Positions 36,350 to 47,105 of a stretch of 64,000 nt of DNA are shown piece after piece; position 1 is the first letter of the stretch, and every line of letters begins with the position of its first letter. The notes under the pieces are model-generated. The model did no database searches. It worked only from the letters and a program-made list of their open reading frames with translations, and was not told where the DNA came from. Source of the stretch: Bryopsis sp. KO-2023. Lineage: Eukaryota; Chlorophyta; Ulvophyceae; Bryopsidales; Bryopsidaceae. The position numbers and the translations under genes were made by a program. The stretch covers positions 2,790,001-2,854,000 of the forward strand of contig BSYQ01000013.1 in assembly GCA_030272585.1 (NCBI GenBank), read 5' to 3'.

Positions 36350-37602
36350 AACACATGGGATGGATTCAAGAGCAGGTGGGATCTATGGTATAAAAATTGA
36401 CGATTAAATTGGGTGCTTAATTTGTGGTGGGGGTGGGATGGTGAGATGTCGCGACGGCTGCGGCTACTGTCGACGTTCAAAAACGTATTTTTCCGGCGTT
36501 CACTTTGACGCTAAGGAAGCGATCAGAATCGGATCGGCGTGCGCTCCCCGTAAAATGTCTCAGAAAAAGAAGAAAGGTCGTTCTTCCCCAAAACCACATG
36601 CACCTAACCTCCCCCCACCTAACTTGGCCCCCCATCGCGCCGCCGCCGCCCCACCAAGAAGATCGAATCTTCAAACAGCAAACATCAAACCGGGCATGCT
36701 TGTTTGTTTGTTTTTTCAATCCACTCTTTGCTTGTGGGTTCTTGCAGCCGCATCCCCTCCTTGACCTACCCCCAGCATGGCGCTCGATCGAGAAGGAGAA
36801 AGTTATTCGTCGTGCTTATCCTCTTCCAAGCCCTTCAAAAATAAGTTTGATAGTTTCCTTGTTGCACATAATATAACAGGTCGCAATCAGTATGATCGGG
36901 AGCCTTCCCATCATGAATGGAGGTGCGCTGATCAGCAGGTCGCCGGGACCTACTTTTGCCAGTTTGCCACAGGAACGCGCCTCAACTGGCTTCGATTCTT
37001 TGGGACACTTGGTGGGAGTTTGTGGATCGACTGACAATTACGGACAGGAGTCGGTCTCCAAACGCAGCTCTGCGCTCAAATGGCGGCGACATGTAAGTGA
37101 AAACCGATCGCAGTGATCTGGTATCAGCTGCCATTCGGCGTTTTCGTTTTTTGGTCCATACAGCACAGTCCTGAAGATTGGTTGAGCCATCCCCCCCCCC
37201 AAAAAAAAAAAAAATAGAAGTAAAATCAGGAGCAGGGGCGGGAGCGGGTTAGAGCGCACGATCGATTTGGACGATCGAAGCTGGTCAAGAATGCTTGGTT
37301 TGGTTTGCTGAGATTTCTAACAAAACCACCTGAGCGTTACGCTACTTCGCGTTACATTACGCGTAACTTGTCGTACATCAGGCTGTTGTGTGTCACGTTG
37401 CAGGTCAGAGTACAATACTATGCAGGGTGCTGACAATATTTTCCATTTTTCTGAGTGCATCAGCTTATGGCGAAGAGGTTTGTTCTTAATTTCACTTGTC
37501 AATTTTTACACATGAGCATCTGAACATCTGAATAGGTTTACTCAGGGTGCAATTTCCTCGATCAAACATTCTTTTCTTCTGCATTCTTGTGAATAATTAT
37601 TT
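36350..37602. promoter_or_regulatory. CAP-to-L3 spacer with GC-rich block and L3 leader
   Basis: This is the third copy of the 1-kb block. Here the frame starting MALDREGESYSSC (36777-37034) stays open for 85 codons and ends LGGSLWID; in the other copies it is broken. A minus-strand frame (37038-37259) starts with a hydrophobic run that could mimic a signal peptide, and its length depends on a C-run. I treat both as unproven. The leader exon of L3 lies near 37400-37480. Confidence 0.4.
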
Positions 37603-40600
37603 ATGGGAGGTTTTTTAAGAATGGGATACAGGCTGTTCATTTTTCTAGTGACTCTATTTTTCCTTGCCCTGCAGGCAAGAAGTATTGCAGAACTTCGGTT
37701 ATATGAGTATGCCCATACCTATGGGGGGGTTACAATCACGTTTCAGGAAGGGTGCCCTCATGATCTCAGCAGGTAACACATAACATCGCATTAAACTCTC
37801 AGATCTGTTGGCGTTTTAACATTCAGATCGGTTCAACCAAACAAAAAAAAACTGGTGATTAAGCCTCTCCACGTTTCATCAATTCACGAGTGTTTTTTTC
37901 AATAAGTTTTTTCCTTCTCCATGCTAAGATCGACTGACGGCAAAAAGCAAGTCCCCCCACTTTTTTTCTGGATAACAAAATGATCGAAGTAATGGTGCTT
38001 TTTTTCTTGTGGTGTGCATTGTGAGGAAAAAAAAATCAATTTAAAAAAAGAAAAGATTGGTGTATGTGACATTCAGGTGGTGTTTGGTCCTGCACATTTT
38101 TGAATTTAGAAGACAAGACGAGCTTCTCAAATTGATCAACCAGGTTGACCGAGCCATTTCATTGGAGATCCAAGGCTCTGCTGCCACGGGTCAGTACTGA
38201 CACAGAGAAATAAAAAAATAAAATAAAGTAAAGATTCAAAATTGAGCATGAAATTAGTAATTAACCCCCCCCCCCCCCCCCCCAAGGTAAACAAAGAAAT
38301 AGAGAATTTGAAAGATCAACCACTGTTGCAATCCCAGGACCGTCAATTTTGTATTGGTCAAGAGCTGTCTGTTCACCCAAATCGAATCCTTGCCTTGATT
38401 TTCATTTGTTTGTATTATTGATGTATGATCTTTTGAAGATCTTTCGGTTTTTTCATGAATGCTGATATTTTGTTTTTCCAAAAGTAGGATTGGTGATTGT
38501 TTGTCGTTGAGTTTGAGCTTCGGTTGCTTCCAGTTTGATGCAATCCATTTTTCATGTTGTGATGATTTTTTTGTAGATCCAAAACTGAGCCAATTCTTGA
38601 AAAATACCTCCATGAATGTGATTTTTTTGAAAGTCCGGATGGAAGAACCAGGAGAAATAATTTCCCTGTCCAATCTTCCACCAGGGCTTCAGAGGTGAGA
38701 GAATAAAAGTCTGTTTGCTTTTGGACTTGCGCTGTGTTTTTCTATTTCAAGAAGAAAAAAAAAGTCAGGTGGCTTCTTCTATTGTAAATAGCTGATTGAT
38801 TTTATTGTCGCGCTGGATTCTTTTTTTTTCCCATGGATTGTGAACACATTTTGTCTTTGAAATATGAGAAAAATTTAAAACTAACAACGGTCTTTTTTTT
38901 TGTTTGATTTTTTTGATTTTGAGATGCAACAAAACTTGGGGTGTCTACCATCAATGCCAATCAGTGTTTCTTTGTTTTTGAATGTGTTTGTGTAGATTTG
39001 TTTTATTGATATGGGAAAAAAACAAAAACCTGAGCAGCCTGCAGATGGACAATGTTTGGCTCAATGCACGTTTGCCTGAAGAATCTTTTACGAAGTTGGA
39101 GTGGTTCGTTCAATCTCATTGTTGGATTAAAAAAAAACAAATGCATGGAAGGCTGTGTGTTTTTTTGGTGGTGTTCAGGGAAACCTACCCCTTTTTCTCA
39201 GCAACGTTTTCCCCAACAAAGAACAAACTACTGAACACAGAGGATTTTTTTTTTTTAATTATATATGAATATAAAATCCTGGAAGAATGCTGTAGGTCTC
39301 ATCAACAGTACCTGAGCCTCATAAGCAGAGTTCTCAGCTTCATCTGTTCTGTGAAAAACCAAACATGGAACGAGGAAGGAAACAAAGGAGGGGGGTTATG
39401 GAAAAGCTAAACAAACGCAAAAAAGATGTGCAACCAAAAGATAACTGAAAGTACCTTGATGATAATTACATGTACAAATGTATTATAATCCATAAAGACG
39501 AATTTCTGTGTGGCCAGGTTGTCATTACATAATACCAAGTTTGAGGGGCCGCTTCCCAGGTTTCCAAATATTTTCGAGAGTGCCCATGATTACTTCATCA
39601 GGTACATTTTCTTCGATCAAAAAAACAATTATAATTTTTTCTACTAATTGCTTGTGCGGATCTCTGATCTTCCAAGAACCGCTCTTTCCAGATTTTCCAC
39701 ATGAACTTTCAGCAACACTTGCTTGCAATATATTTTTTGATCATCATCATCATTGTTTGATTCCTCTACTTTCATGTTTTTTCATGATGGTTTTCAATGG
39801 GAGTGTTTTTTTTTGGTTAATTGTGCAGTGTATATGTTGAGGATTCGTGGTTCAATTGGAACGGAACTCAACAGGATCAAAAGGCAATCGACATCACACT
39901 TCGTGATATAGAATCCTTGACAGACAGGTAGGTGCGCTCATACATACATATATATTCCTTCTGATTGTTGATGCATCCTTTTGATATTCTAGGAGGGGGG
40001 GACATCGATGGAAGCAGCAAAGTGTATTTTTCTCTTCATGCTTTTTGGTACTTGAAACATTTTTTTCTTGAATTGATGTCAGGATTTGGGATCTGGAAGT
40101 GCATCAGTCTGGCGATACAAAAGAAATTTTCGAATGGATAAATGGACTGGAGATTGACAAGCTGATCATCAATGCAGATGCTGCCACAGGTGCCCTCAGC
40201 AGCTGTGACGGAGAATTTTTAGTTTACTCAAATTGTATTACCATCAATTTACACACACACGAATATAGATTTTGTTTAAGAATGAACTAAAGCTGGAAAA
40301 TTTTGACTGCTCGGATTACGAAAACATGTTGGGGCTAGTTGATTTTTTTTTGTCGTTTCTTCAGGATAGGGAGATTCGATTTCGGAACTCAAGGTCATCG
40401 AGGAACTGGTTTTGAATGGCTGCTACGATATCGTTTCAATGTTCAAGAATGGTTTCGTCCCTCCAAGACTTTCAAAGTGGGAAAGTCTCTCTTACTTCTC
40501 AGAAAATTAAACATCATATCACTTTGTGATGTGATGTTTATTAAAATGCAATAAAAAAAGATGTTGATAATTCTTTGTAATCTGTTCTTCTCTTTCCTAA

Positions 40601-40806
40601 TCATCCAAGAAACGCATTTTTCAAGTCTGCATTTTTATTTTTGTCACAAACGCTTTTTTTTCACTTTGTAATGGATTCAGGATCGAGATCAAAAATTGTA
40701 AATTCGGTCATCCGCTGTCCGAACACCCTGGCAATTTTCACAAGTACGCTTCCAGAAGCACTGTGAATCCACAGCGCAATTTTTATAAAAAAAAAAAATC
40801 AAGCAA

Positions 40807-40818
40807 ATTGCTCCCATT
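40807..40818 (+). repeat. Left target-site duplication of the LINE insertion
   Basis: ATTGCTCCCATT, repeated exactly at 48510-48521. The unoccupied paralogous site in L1 and L2 reads ATTGCTCCCCTTGCGCTGC once. Confidence 0.9.
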
Positions 40819-40851
40819 AACATAACATAATTACACGCGAAGAAGCCACCC

Positions 40852-40894
40852 AGCTTCTATTAGGCGGCATCCGGTCGAAGCCGCCTTCTATTAG
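40852..40894. repeat. 10-bp target duplication of the nested insertion plus 31-bp filler
   Basis: AGCTTCTATT at 40852-40861 recurs at 42861-42870 and 43300-43309. Between the first copy and the nested element lies a 31-bp segment ending CTTCTATT, so CTTCTATTAGGCGG occurs twice, 31 bp apart, with a GGCGGC/GCCGCC hairpin between. Confidence 0.7.
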
Positions 40895-42860
40895 GCGGAT
40901 TTTCTTGGTCCGCACCAAAGGGGGGTAGCTGCAGCCTGTGGTGCAGAATCGGTGGTGCATAGTTCTCGTTTGTTTTTAGCTTCTCACCATGCTTCGTCTG
41001 ATTTTGTTTTCTTAAAGATCGACATGGAGAATGCTTTCAATTTGGTGAATCGAACTTCTGTTTTTCATGAGGTTAATACCCATTTTCCAGATATGGCGGA
41101 ATGGGTTTTTTCTTCATATTCTCAGCCTTGTCGTCTAGTGTGTGGGGACCGTACACTTTTTAGTCACATTGGAGTGCAGCAAGGGGATCCTTTGGCACCC
41201 TTTTTATTTTCTTTGGGTTTGGAAAAGGTGCTTCAAGAAGTTCGAGAAGTGTGTTCTGTTCCTTTGGATTTATGGTATTTAGATGACGGCACCATTGGGG
41301 GTCCAGTTGACCAAGTGTCCAGTTTTTTTCAGTTTCTTTGTGATTTAGGCCCCCATCATGGGATTCACATTAATCGTCACAAATGTGAACTCTTTTGGCC
41401 TTCAGCTCCTTCCGCGGATTCGCTTCCTAGGGAATTGTCACGTTCGTTTGGTACTTGTTGGGGGGCGGATGTGTTGGGGGCCCCGTTTGGGTCTGATGAG
41501 TGGGTTACACCGTTTTTGGATCGTCGATATGAGCAAGTTAAGTCGTTGGTTGAGTGTATTTCTGAGGTTGCTGATTCTCAGCTACAATTTCTTTTTTTGC
41601 GCTCCTGTTTAGGGGCATGTCGAGTGGTGCATCTTTTTCGCACTACTCCTCCTTGTTTGTATAGCAGTGTCCAACACTTCTTGGACCGCTTTGATGGTTT
41701 GTTACGGGATTCTATGGAACAGTTTTTTTGTTTATCTTTATCTTCGATGGCTTGGTTGCAAACCAGCCTGCCGGTTCGTAGTGGGGGACTTGGGATTTCG
41801 GCTGGAAGTTGGTTTCATGCAGTAGCCTATTTTTCTTCTCTACATTTTGTTCGTCATGATTTGTCGATTCTTTCGGGGGTTTCTTTTTCTTCAAACCATC
41901 CTTCGTGGAGCTTTGCCGCTGTGCAACTTGATGATATTTTGCCGCCAGCAGCACTCAGTTCCCCCGAGGAGTGGTTCGCGAAGGAGCAGGTTACCCAGAA
42001 AGCGTTGACGTTGCTGGTTGGGGAGCGGCGGTTTGATGCTCTTTTGCGTCAAGGGTTCCGGCGGGATGAGGCGCGTTTGCGAAGTCTCTCTCTTCCTTAT
42101 TCTGGGGCTTACCTTTCTGCTTTGCCTAATCAGGCGTTGGGGACGGAGCTTTCTTCGGCGGCGTTCAATATTCTATTACGATGGCGGTTGGGTCTCCCCA
42201 TGTATGAGGATGGCGCTGTTTGTCCCATGTGTCATTCGTCCATGGATGTTTTTGGTGATCATGCTATCATGTGCCAAGTGGGGGGCAGTGTTTTGGCTCG
42301 TCATAATAGTATCCGGAACTTTTTGTTCCATTTTTCTCGGTCGGCGGGTGTGCGTCCTCGCATGGAGTTGCACGTAGATTCTTCTTTTGAGCGTCCGGCC
42401 GACGTATTTTTTCCGTCTTGGCGGCATGGTAAGGCGTGTGTTATTGATGTCACTGTTTCGCATCCTTTACAGCAAGCCACTTTGGCTCGGGCTACTCGCG
42501 AAGCGGGGGCGGGCATTTTACGTTGTGTGGATCGCAAGGCTCAAGTGGCTGAGAAATGTCATCGTTTGGGGTTTGATTTTATCTGTTTTGCGGCCGAGTC
42601 TTTTGGCGGGTTTTCTTCGGACAGTGGTCATTTGATTCGTTCTTTATCCCGCGCAGTTGCGACTTGTCAAGATCTCCCGGTTTCAGTTGTTGTTGAAAGA
42701 GCGTGGCAGCAGCTCTCTCTTTCTTTACATCGGCCTCAGGGTAACGCTTTTTTGGAGCGATCTTCTTTGTCGTTTGATTCTTTTGCTTTTGATCGAGGGT
42801 AGACACAGTATTGGGTTTGAGGTTGATGGATTGTGGACATAAATACGGACTTGTGTAATT
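40893..42860 (+). mobile_element. 5'-truncated second LINE (RT plus C-terminal RLE-like nuclease), copy A
   Basis: It is inserted, opposite in orientation, in the 3' UTR of the first LINE. It begins inside the RT domain and ends with a short 3' UTR (after TAG at 42800-42802) ending GTGTAATT with no poly-A. It is flanked by AGCTTCTATT copies. Base composition is T/G-rich, unlike the host LINE. Confidence 0.8.
40895..42802 (+). CDS. Reverse transcriptase C-terminal part with zinc-knuckle and restriction-like endonuclease motif (partial)
   Basis: Open from the truncation point. RT motifs in order: ADFLGPHQRGVAAACGAE, LKIDMENAFNLVNR (catalytic Asp), GVQQGDPLAPFLFSLGLE and DLWYLDDGT (YxDD-type Asp pair). 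The thumb region follows. Near the C terminus, CPMCHSSMDVFGDHAIMC is a CCHC-type zinc knuckle, then RPADVFFPSW about 12 residues before VIDVTVSHPL, the spacing of the (R/K)PD...DVTV nuclease motif of R2-like elements. It ends SFDSFAFDRG. The RT N-terminal fingers are missing, so it is not autonomous. Confidence 0.8.
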   Translation, partial: ADFLGPHQRGVAAACGAESVVHSSRLFLASHHASSDFVFLKIDMENAFNLVNRTSVFHEVNTHFPDMAEWVFSSYSQPCRLVCGDRTLFSHIGVQQGDPLAPFLFSLGLEKVLQEVREVCSVPLDLWYLDDGTIGGPVDQVSSFFQFLCDLGPHHGIHINRHKCELFWPSAPSADSLPRELSRSFGTCWGADVLGAPFGSDEWVTPFLDRRYEQVKSLVECISEVADSQLQFLFLRSCLGACRVVHLFRTTPPCLYSSVQHFLDRFDGLLRDSMEQFFCLSLSSMAWLQTSLPVRSGGLGISAGSWFHAVAYFSSLHFVRHDLSILSGVSFSSNHPSWSFAAVQLDDILPPAALSSPEEWFAKEQVTQKALTLLVGERRFDALLRQGFRRDEARLRSLSLPYSGAYLSALPNQALGTELSSAAFNILLRWRLGLPMYEDGAVCPMCHSSMDVFGDHAIMCQVGGSVLARHNSIRNFLFHFSRSAGVRPRMELHVDSSFERPADVFFPSWRHGKACVIDVTVSHPLQQATLARATREAGAGILRCVDRKAQVAEKCHRLGFDFICFAAESFGGFSSDSGHLIRSLSRAVATCQDLPVSVVVERAWQQLSLSLHRPQGNAFLERSSLSFDSFAFDRG

Positions 42861-42870
42861 AGCTTCTATT

Positions 42871-43299
42871 AGGCGTGTGTTATTGATGTCACTGTTTCGC
42901 ATCCTTTACAGCAAGCCACTTTGGCTCGGGCTACTCGCGAAGCGGGGGCGGGCATTTTACGTTGTGTGGATCGCAAGGCTCAAGTGGCTGAGAAATGTCA
43001 TCGTTTGGGGTTTGATTTTATCTGTTTTGCGGCCGAGTCTTTTGGCGGGTTTTCTTCGGACAGTGGTCATTTGATTCGTTCTTTATCCCGCGCAGTTGCG
43101 ACTTGTCAAGATCTCCCGGTTTCAGTTGTTGTTGAAAGAGCGTGGCAGCAGCTCTCTCTTTCTTTACATCGGCCTCAGGGTAACGCTTTTTTGGAGCGAT
43201 CTTCTTTGTCGTTTGATTCTTTTGCTTTTGATCGAGGGTAGACACAGTATTGGGTTTGAGGTTGATGGATTGTGGACATAAATACGGACTTGTGTAATT
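42871..43299 (+). mobile_element. Second 5'-truncated insertion of the same RLE-type LINE, copy B
   Basis: It repeats the last 428 bp of copy A (42431-42860) with no difference I can find, starting AGGCGTGTGTTATTGATG and ending GTGTAATT. It is followed by the third AGCTTCTATT (43300-43309). Its partial frame covers the residues after the VIDVTVSH motif. Confidence 0.85.
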
Positions 43300-43399
43300 A
43301 GCTTCTATTGCGGAAAAATGTACACCAATGTGAACAGACGAATGTTTGGAACCAAAAAACAAACAAAAACAAAAAACAAAAAACACAGAGCATCAGGCA

Positions 43400-43819
43400 C
43401 TAACTGCCAGTAGACCCAAAACTACCCGAACCACGATCCGTAAGGGACAAAGAATCTGCAATAATTACTTGAGGAGTAACAATTTTTTCCAAAAGTAATT
43501 GAACCACCCTATCACCCGCTTTAATGTAAAAATCTTCAGAGGAGAAGTTAAAAAGAACCGCAATCAAAGAACCCCTATAGTCACTGTCAATAACCCCAGC
43601 ACCCAGAAATAACTTGAACCTGGCACAGAGACCCGAACGAATTTCCAACCGACCATAATAACCTTGAGGGATTTCAACCGCCACACCCATATCAACCAGA
43701 CCGTTATTCCAAGCTGGAATAACATAATCCTGGGGCGAATAAAGGTCATAGCCCGCCGAACCCAAGGAAGCCCGAGTCGGAACTCGAGCAGCATCATGTT
43801 TAAGAAGAACCCGCAGCAT
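43400..43819 (-). CDS. dUTPase (ORF3 of the LINE)
   Basis: A trimeric-type dUTP pyrophosphatase of 139 residues, the normal core length, converting dUTP to dUMP and diphosphate. All five motifs are visible: SAGYDLYSP (1), EIRSGL (2, Ser replacing nothing essential), GAGVIDSDYRG with the catalytic Asp (3), GDRVVQLLLE (4) and RGSGSFGSTGS (5, the P-loop-like C-terminal arm). The ATG (43819) lies inside the end of ORF2, overlapping it by 20 nt in the +1 frame, which suggests coupled reinitiation. It would lower uracil incorporation during cDNA synthesis; that role is an inference from retroviral and other retroelement dUTPases. Confidence 0.92.
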   Translation of the reverse strand: MLRVLLKHDAARVPTRASLGSAGYDLYSPQDYVIPAWNNGLVDMGVAVEIPQGYYGRLEIRSGLCARFKLFLGAGVIDSDYRGSLIAVLFNFSSEDFYIKAGDRVVQLLLEKIVTPQVIIADSLSLTDRGSGSFGSTGS

Positions 43820-46800
43820 TGTTCTCCCGAATACACAAGACAGCCCTCCGTAAGAGGAAAAAATCCTTCAACATACGTGCAACCTTAATCTGATCAACCC
43901 TATTGAAGAGAAAGAAAAGATTGCGACAACGGAAAAACTCTGACCAGCGAATACGCAAAAAATTATATGCCGGACACACATAAAGAAAATGGAACTCATC
44001 CTCCACTACCCCAAAACCACATACCCTGCAGAATCGTAATTCCCGCACCACAAGAGGATGTTGTAACCGACCCGAATCTACCTGAAGACCATGAACCCCC
44101 GCCCGAAAGGCACAATAAATTTTTCGCAGAGAACTTGTCGAAAGGACAGAAAGGCAATCCAAGAATCGAATATTCCGTTTGATTTGACTAAAAAAATATC
44201 GAACATGGGACTTCTCCGACGAAAAAGTCAACCTCGAAAAATGATTCTTAAAATTAGAAGACCACAGCCTAATATCAATAATGCTCTTTCCAGAAAAAGA
44301 AATTAAGTGCTCTTTCACCAAAGACTCAACCCGGACCACCCAAGACGAACCACACCTATGTTCATCCAAAAGACTATTAAAAATAGCCTTAGATGGATGT
44401 TCCTCAGGAAGAGAAAAAAGTTTATTCCAGAATCTAAAAATTAGACGCCTAAAAAAAAACTCTAAAGGGTAAGTCCCCATATCCGCATATAACACCTCCG
44501 TGGGAGCACGCCGAGGCAAATTTAAACAAAACCGTAAAAAAGCCAAATGAGACCGCTCGAGCGAATCCCTCTGTCCTTTAGTCAAAAACAAATACCAAAT
44601 AGCACTCCCAAAATTTATTGAACCAAAAACGAATTGTTTAAACAAATTATATTTAACCCGAGGATCTTCAATTTTATGTTTCGACAAATGACTATAAAGC
44701 AATCCAAGAGAAGAAGACATTTTACGACCAATATGTTGAAAGTGCGGTAAGAAAATGTTTGACCCAGTACCAAAAAAACCCCCTAAATAGCGAAAAGTTT
44801 TAGTAGCCGTTATAAAAGAATCACCAATCTGTACTCCATGAACATTAGGAAAGTTAATCACCACCACACCCCTTTTCGAAACGTTCTCAGCAATCCCCCA
44901 ACTAGCAGAACAACCCGCTAAAGCGTCATTAAGACAATTCAAATCTTCCGTATACTGAATCGGAATCATAGTATCATCAGCAAACGCTAACGCCGGAATA
45001 CATACATTATCAAAAGAAATAGGTCTAATCCCAGAATGTTCAATAGCACGAATCAAATTATCATGATAAGCCTTATATAATTCCGGACTAAGAGGACAAC
45101 CCTGACGTACCCCTCTACCTTGAATAAAATTATTCGAAACACCAGAAGTACATCGAACTCGAGATATAGCATTCGCATAAATAAAAGCCAAAACCTTCAA
45201 AATCTTGTCTGGCACCCCAGTCCTTGCTAACTCAAAAAAGAGATGGGGATGAGAAACTCGATCAAAGGCTTTTAATAAATCTAAGAAGATTAAAATTAAC
45301 CCCTTCTTAGATTTTTTTGACAGAAAAATAAGAGCCCAAACCGAGAAGACAAAAAATTCCGGTAAGCAAAATTTACCAAAACCCCCTTGACAAACATGTC
45401 TAATCGTAGAAAAGGGATCTTGGACACGATTCAAAAGTACATAAGCAAAAAGCTTGTATATATGAGGACTAATAGTCAACGGCCTAAAACTGGAGGGATC
45501 AAGGCGACTACCTTTGCCTTTATAGACTGGAACAAGTTCACCTAATAACCAGGAAAATGGAACTGCTTCCTCTTGTAAACATCTAGAAAAAAGGGTAGAT
45601 AGTACTTCACACCAAGCTAATCTCAGAGGCTCGCAATCATTTCTAAAGAGTGTAGATGGCCAAAGATCATGACCGGAAGCCCGACCATGTTTTAACTTCA
45701 AAATAGCACTATTAATCTCCTCAATCTCAACTGGCCTAGACAAAGAAACTAATTGAGAAGGGGACATAACCACATCAGGAGGAAAAAACCCAGTAGAATC
45801 GGTTCGAAAATCCCTCAAATCACTCATAGGACTAAAAAAAGTTTTATAATATTGCTCCCACTCAAGTAAGGAAATACAGTTTCTCTCACAACCAGAGCGA
45901 TTTCGGGGATAAAAAAGGCGGAAAAAACGTTTGGGGTCCTCATAGTATAATGAGGTCATCCTTTTACCTTGAGAGGAAGAATACGCTTTCCTCTTAGTCC
46001 GCAGCAACGAATAAAACCGATTACGCAAAACCCGTGCATAATCTGATCCACCATTAGTTCTGCAAGCACGACGGTAGACTTGGCGTGCATGATAACAGTC
46101 CCTATCAAACCAAGGTTGGCATCGAGAAGATTTCTGGGAGCCCCATGTCAGTAAACTATCCACATGAGTCTTAAGAGCCAAAAAAGCCTCGTCAACTGTA
46201 GACGACTCCCGAATAGCTTGCAAAATGAGTGGCAATTTAACCGAAAAACCTTCCCAAAACCTATCAGGACTATCCTTAGACCAAATCACTCGCCGCGGGG
46301 GCTGTACACAACCACCCACGGCATCAATCAACCACCGTAAAGAAATCCACTTGTGGTCAGAAACAGACCATTCATCGGCAACCCGTAAAACTGGAGAAAA
46401 CTCCCAAAAATTCTGAGACCCAATAAAGAAATCTAAAACTGAAATCGACCCAGAGGATTGAGAACAGAACGTACACTCCCCCAATAAATCACCTGCTATT
46501 CGGCCATTCATAACTCGAAGGCCAGTTAACATACATGTCTCACATAAATGTCTCCCATTGATATTATGTCCATGAGGGTCTAAGGAGCCTCGACAAGCAA
46601 AAGCTCCTTCAGGTTCTCCATCAAACAAATCCCCCAATCGAGCATTGAAATCTCCAAACACCAGCACAGAACCATTAACCTGAAGAGAAAAAGTAGTAAT
46701 CGAGGCACGTAGCCGATCCCACAAACTAACATCATAATAAGACGAAGAGGAATGGGGTATGTAAACAACCCCCAGAAAAAAAACCCGAGCCCCTATTGAA

Positions 46801-47096
46801 ACCTTGACCCAAATAACAAAACCCTGGATATTATGATCCTCCAAAATTTCATAAGAGAACCATTTAGAATTCTTCACCAAAAGGCCAACACCCCCACTAC
46901 GGCGATGCTCCGAGATTCTATGAGAAAAGTGAAAAGAGTACCCCTGTAAAGAAGTTAATAATTCCCAGTCCCCCAACTCACAGAAACCAATAAAGTCAAA
47001 ACCCGAAATAGCGTGAGTAACCTCATCAAATTTTGAATCATCCAAGCTCTGCAAATTCCAAAAAAACACGCCTAAAGAAGCTGGGTGGCGTAACCC
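43800..47096 (-). CDS. LINE ORF2: apurinic-type endonuclease and reverse transcriptase
   Basis: A frame of 1098 codons after the UAG that ends ORF1; no AUG occurs near its start. The APE-type endonuclease occupies about residues 10-260: WNLQSLDDSKF, FCELGDWELL, VVYIPHSSSSYYD, FGDFNARLGD and SDHKWISL. RT is in the centre: FRPLTISPHIYKLFA, IFLDLLKAFDRVSHP (catalytic Asp), GVRQGCPLSPELY, and LAFADDTMIP (FADD form of YxDD). The C terminus has CRVCGFGVVEDEFHFLYVC, a Cys-His knuckle typical of LINE ORF2. Catalytic residues all appear present. It ends AAGSS, with TAA at 43800-43802. Confidence 0.92.
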   Translation of the reverse strand, partial: GLRHPASLGVFFWNLQSLDDSKFDEVTHAISGFDFIGFCELGDWELLTSLQGYSFHFSHRISEHRRSGGVGLLVKNSKWFSYEILEDHNIQGFVIWVKVSIGARVFFLGVVYIPHSSSSYYDVSLWDRLRASITTFSLQVNGSVLVFGDFNARLGDLFDGEPEGAFACRGSLDPHGHNINGRHLCETCMLTGLRVMNGRIAGDLLGECTFCSQSSGSISVLDFFIGSQNFWEFSPVLRVADEWSVSDHKWISLRWLIDAVGGCVQPPRRVIWSKDSPDRFWEGFSVKLPLILQAIRESSTVDEAFLALKTHVDSLLTWGSQKSSRCQPWFDRDCYHARQVYRRACRTNGGSDYARVLRNRFYSLLRTKRKAYSSSQGKRMTSLYYEDPKRFFRLFYPRNRSGCERNCISLLEWEQYYKTFFSPMSDLRDFRTDSTGFFPPDVVMSPSQLVSLSRPVEIEEINSAILKLKHGRASGHDLWPSTLFRNDCEPLRLAWCEVLSTLFSRCLQEEAVPFSWLLGELVPVYKGKGSRLDPSSFRPLTISPHIYKLFAYVLLNRVQDPFSTIRHVCQGGFGKFCLPEFFVFSVWALIFLSKKSKKGLILIFLDLLKAFDRVSHPHLFFELARTGVPDKILKVLAFIYANAISRVRCTSGVSNNFIQGRGVRQGCPLSPELYKAYHDNLIRAIEHSGIRPISFDNVCIPALAFADDTMIPIQYTEDLNCLNDALAGCSASWGIAENVSKRGVVVINFPNVHGVQIGDSFITATKTFRYLGGFFGTGSNIFLPHFQHIGRKMSSSLGLLYSHLSKHKIEDPRVKYNLFKQFVFGSINFGSAIWYLFLTKGQRDSLERSHLAFLRFCLNLPRRAPTEVLYADMGTYPLEFFFRRLIFRFWNKLFSLPEEHPSKAIFNSLLDEHRCGSSWVVRVESLVKEHLISFSGKSIIDIRLWSSNFKNHFSRLTFSSEKSHVRYFFSQIKRNIRFLDCLSVLSTSSLRKIYCAFRAGVHGLQVDSGRLQHPLVVRELRFCRVCGFGVVEDEFHFLYVCPAYNFLRIRWSEFFRCRNLFFLFNRVDQIKVARMLKDFFLLRRAVLCIRENNAAGSS

Positions 47097-47105
47097 CTAT
47101 GCCCG
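47090..47105 (-). other. Candidate UAG readthrough site joining ORF1 and ORF2
   Basis: ORF1 ends CTT CGG GCA TAG and the next codons GGG TTA CGC CAC continue in the same frame straight into the endonuclease domain. No in-frame stop intervenes and there is no AUG before the endonuclease motifs. The first possible non-AUG start is a GTG 27 nt downstream. A G immediately after UAG also occurs in known leaky stops such as gamma-retroviral gag-pol. Confidence 0.65.

Noticed and set aside
40840..47095. Shared 14-mer AGAAGCTGGGTGGC between the LINE 3' UTR and the ORF1/ORF2 junction, in inverted orientation
   Set aside because: A single 14-bp match within 7.7 kb on two strands is not improbable by chance, and its extension (TTAGGCG) comes from the nested insertion on one side only.
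47097..47099. TAG as a sense codon in this organism
   Set aside because: TAG closes the RLE-type LINE ORF (42800-42802) and two CAP copies exactly where CAP proteins end, so the ORF1 TAG is a genuine stop that would need readthrough.
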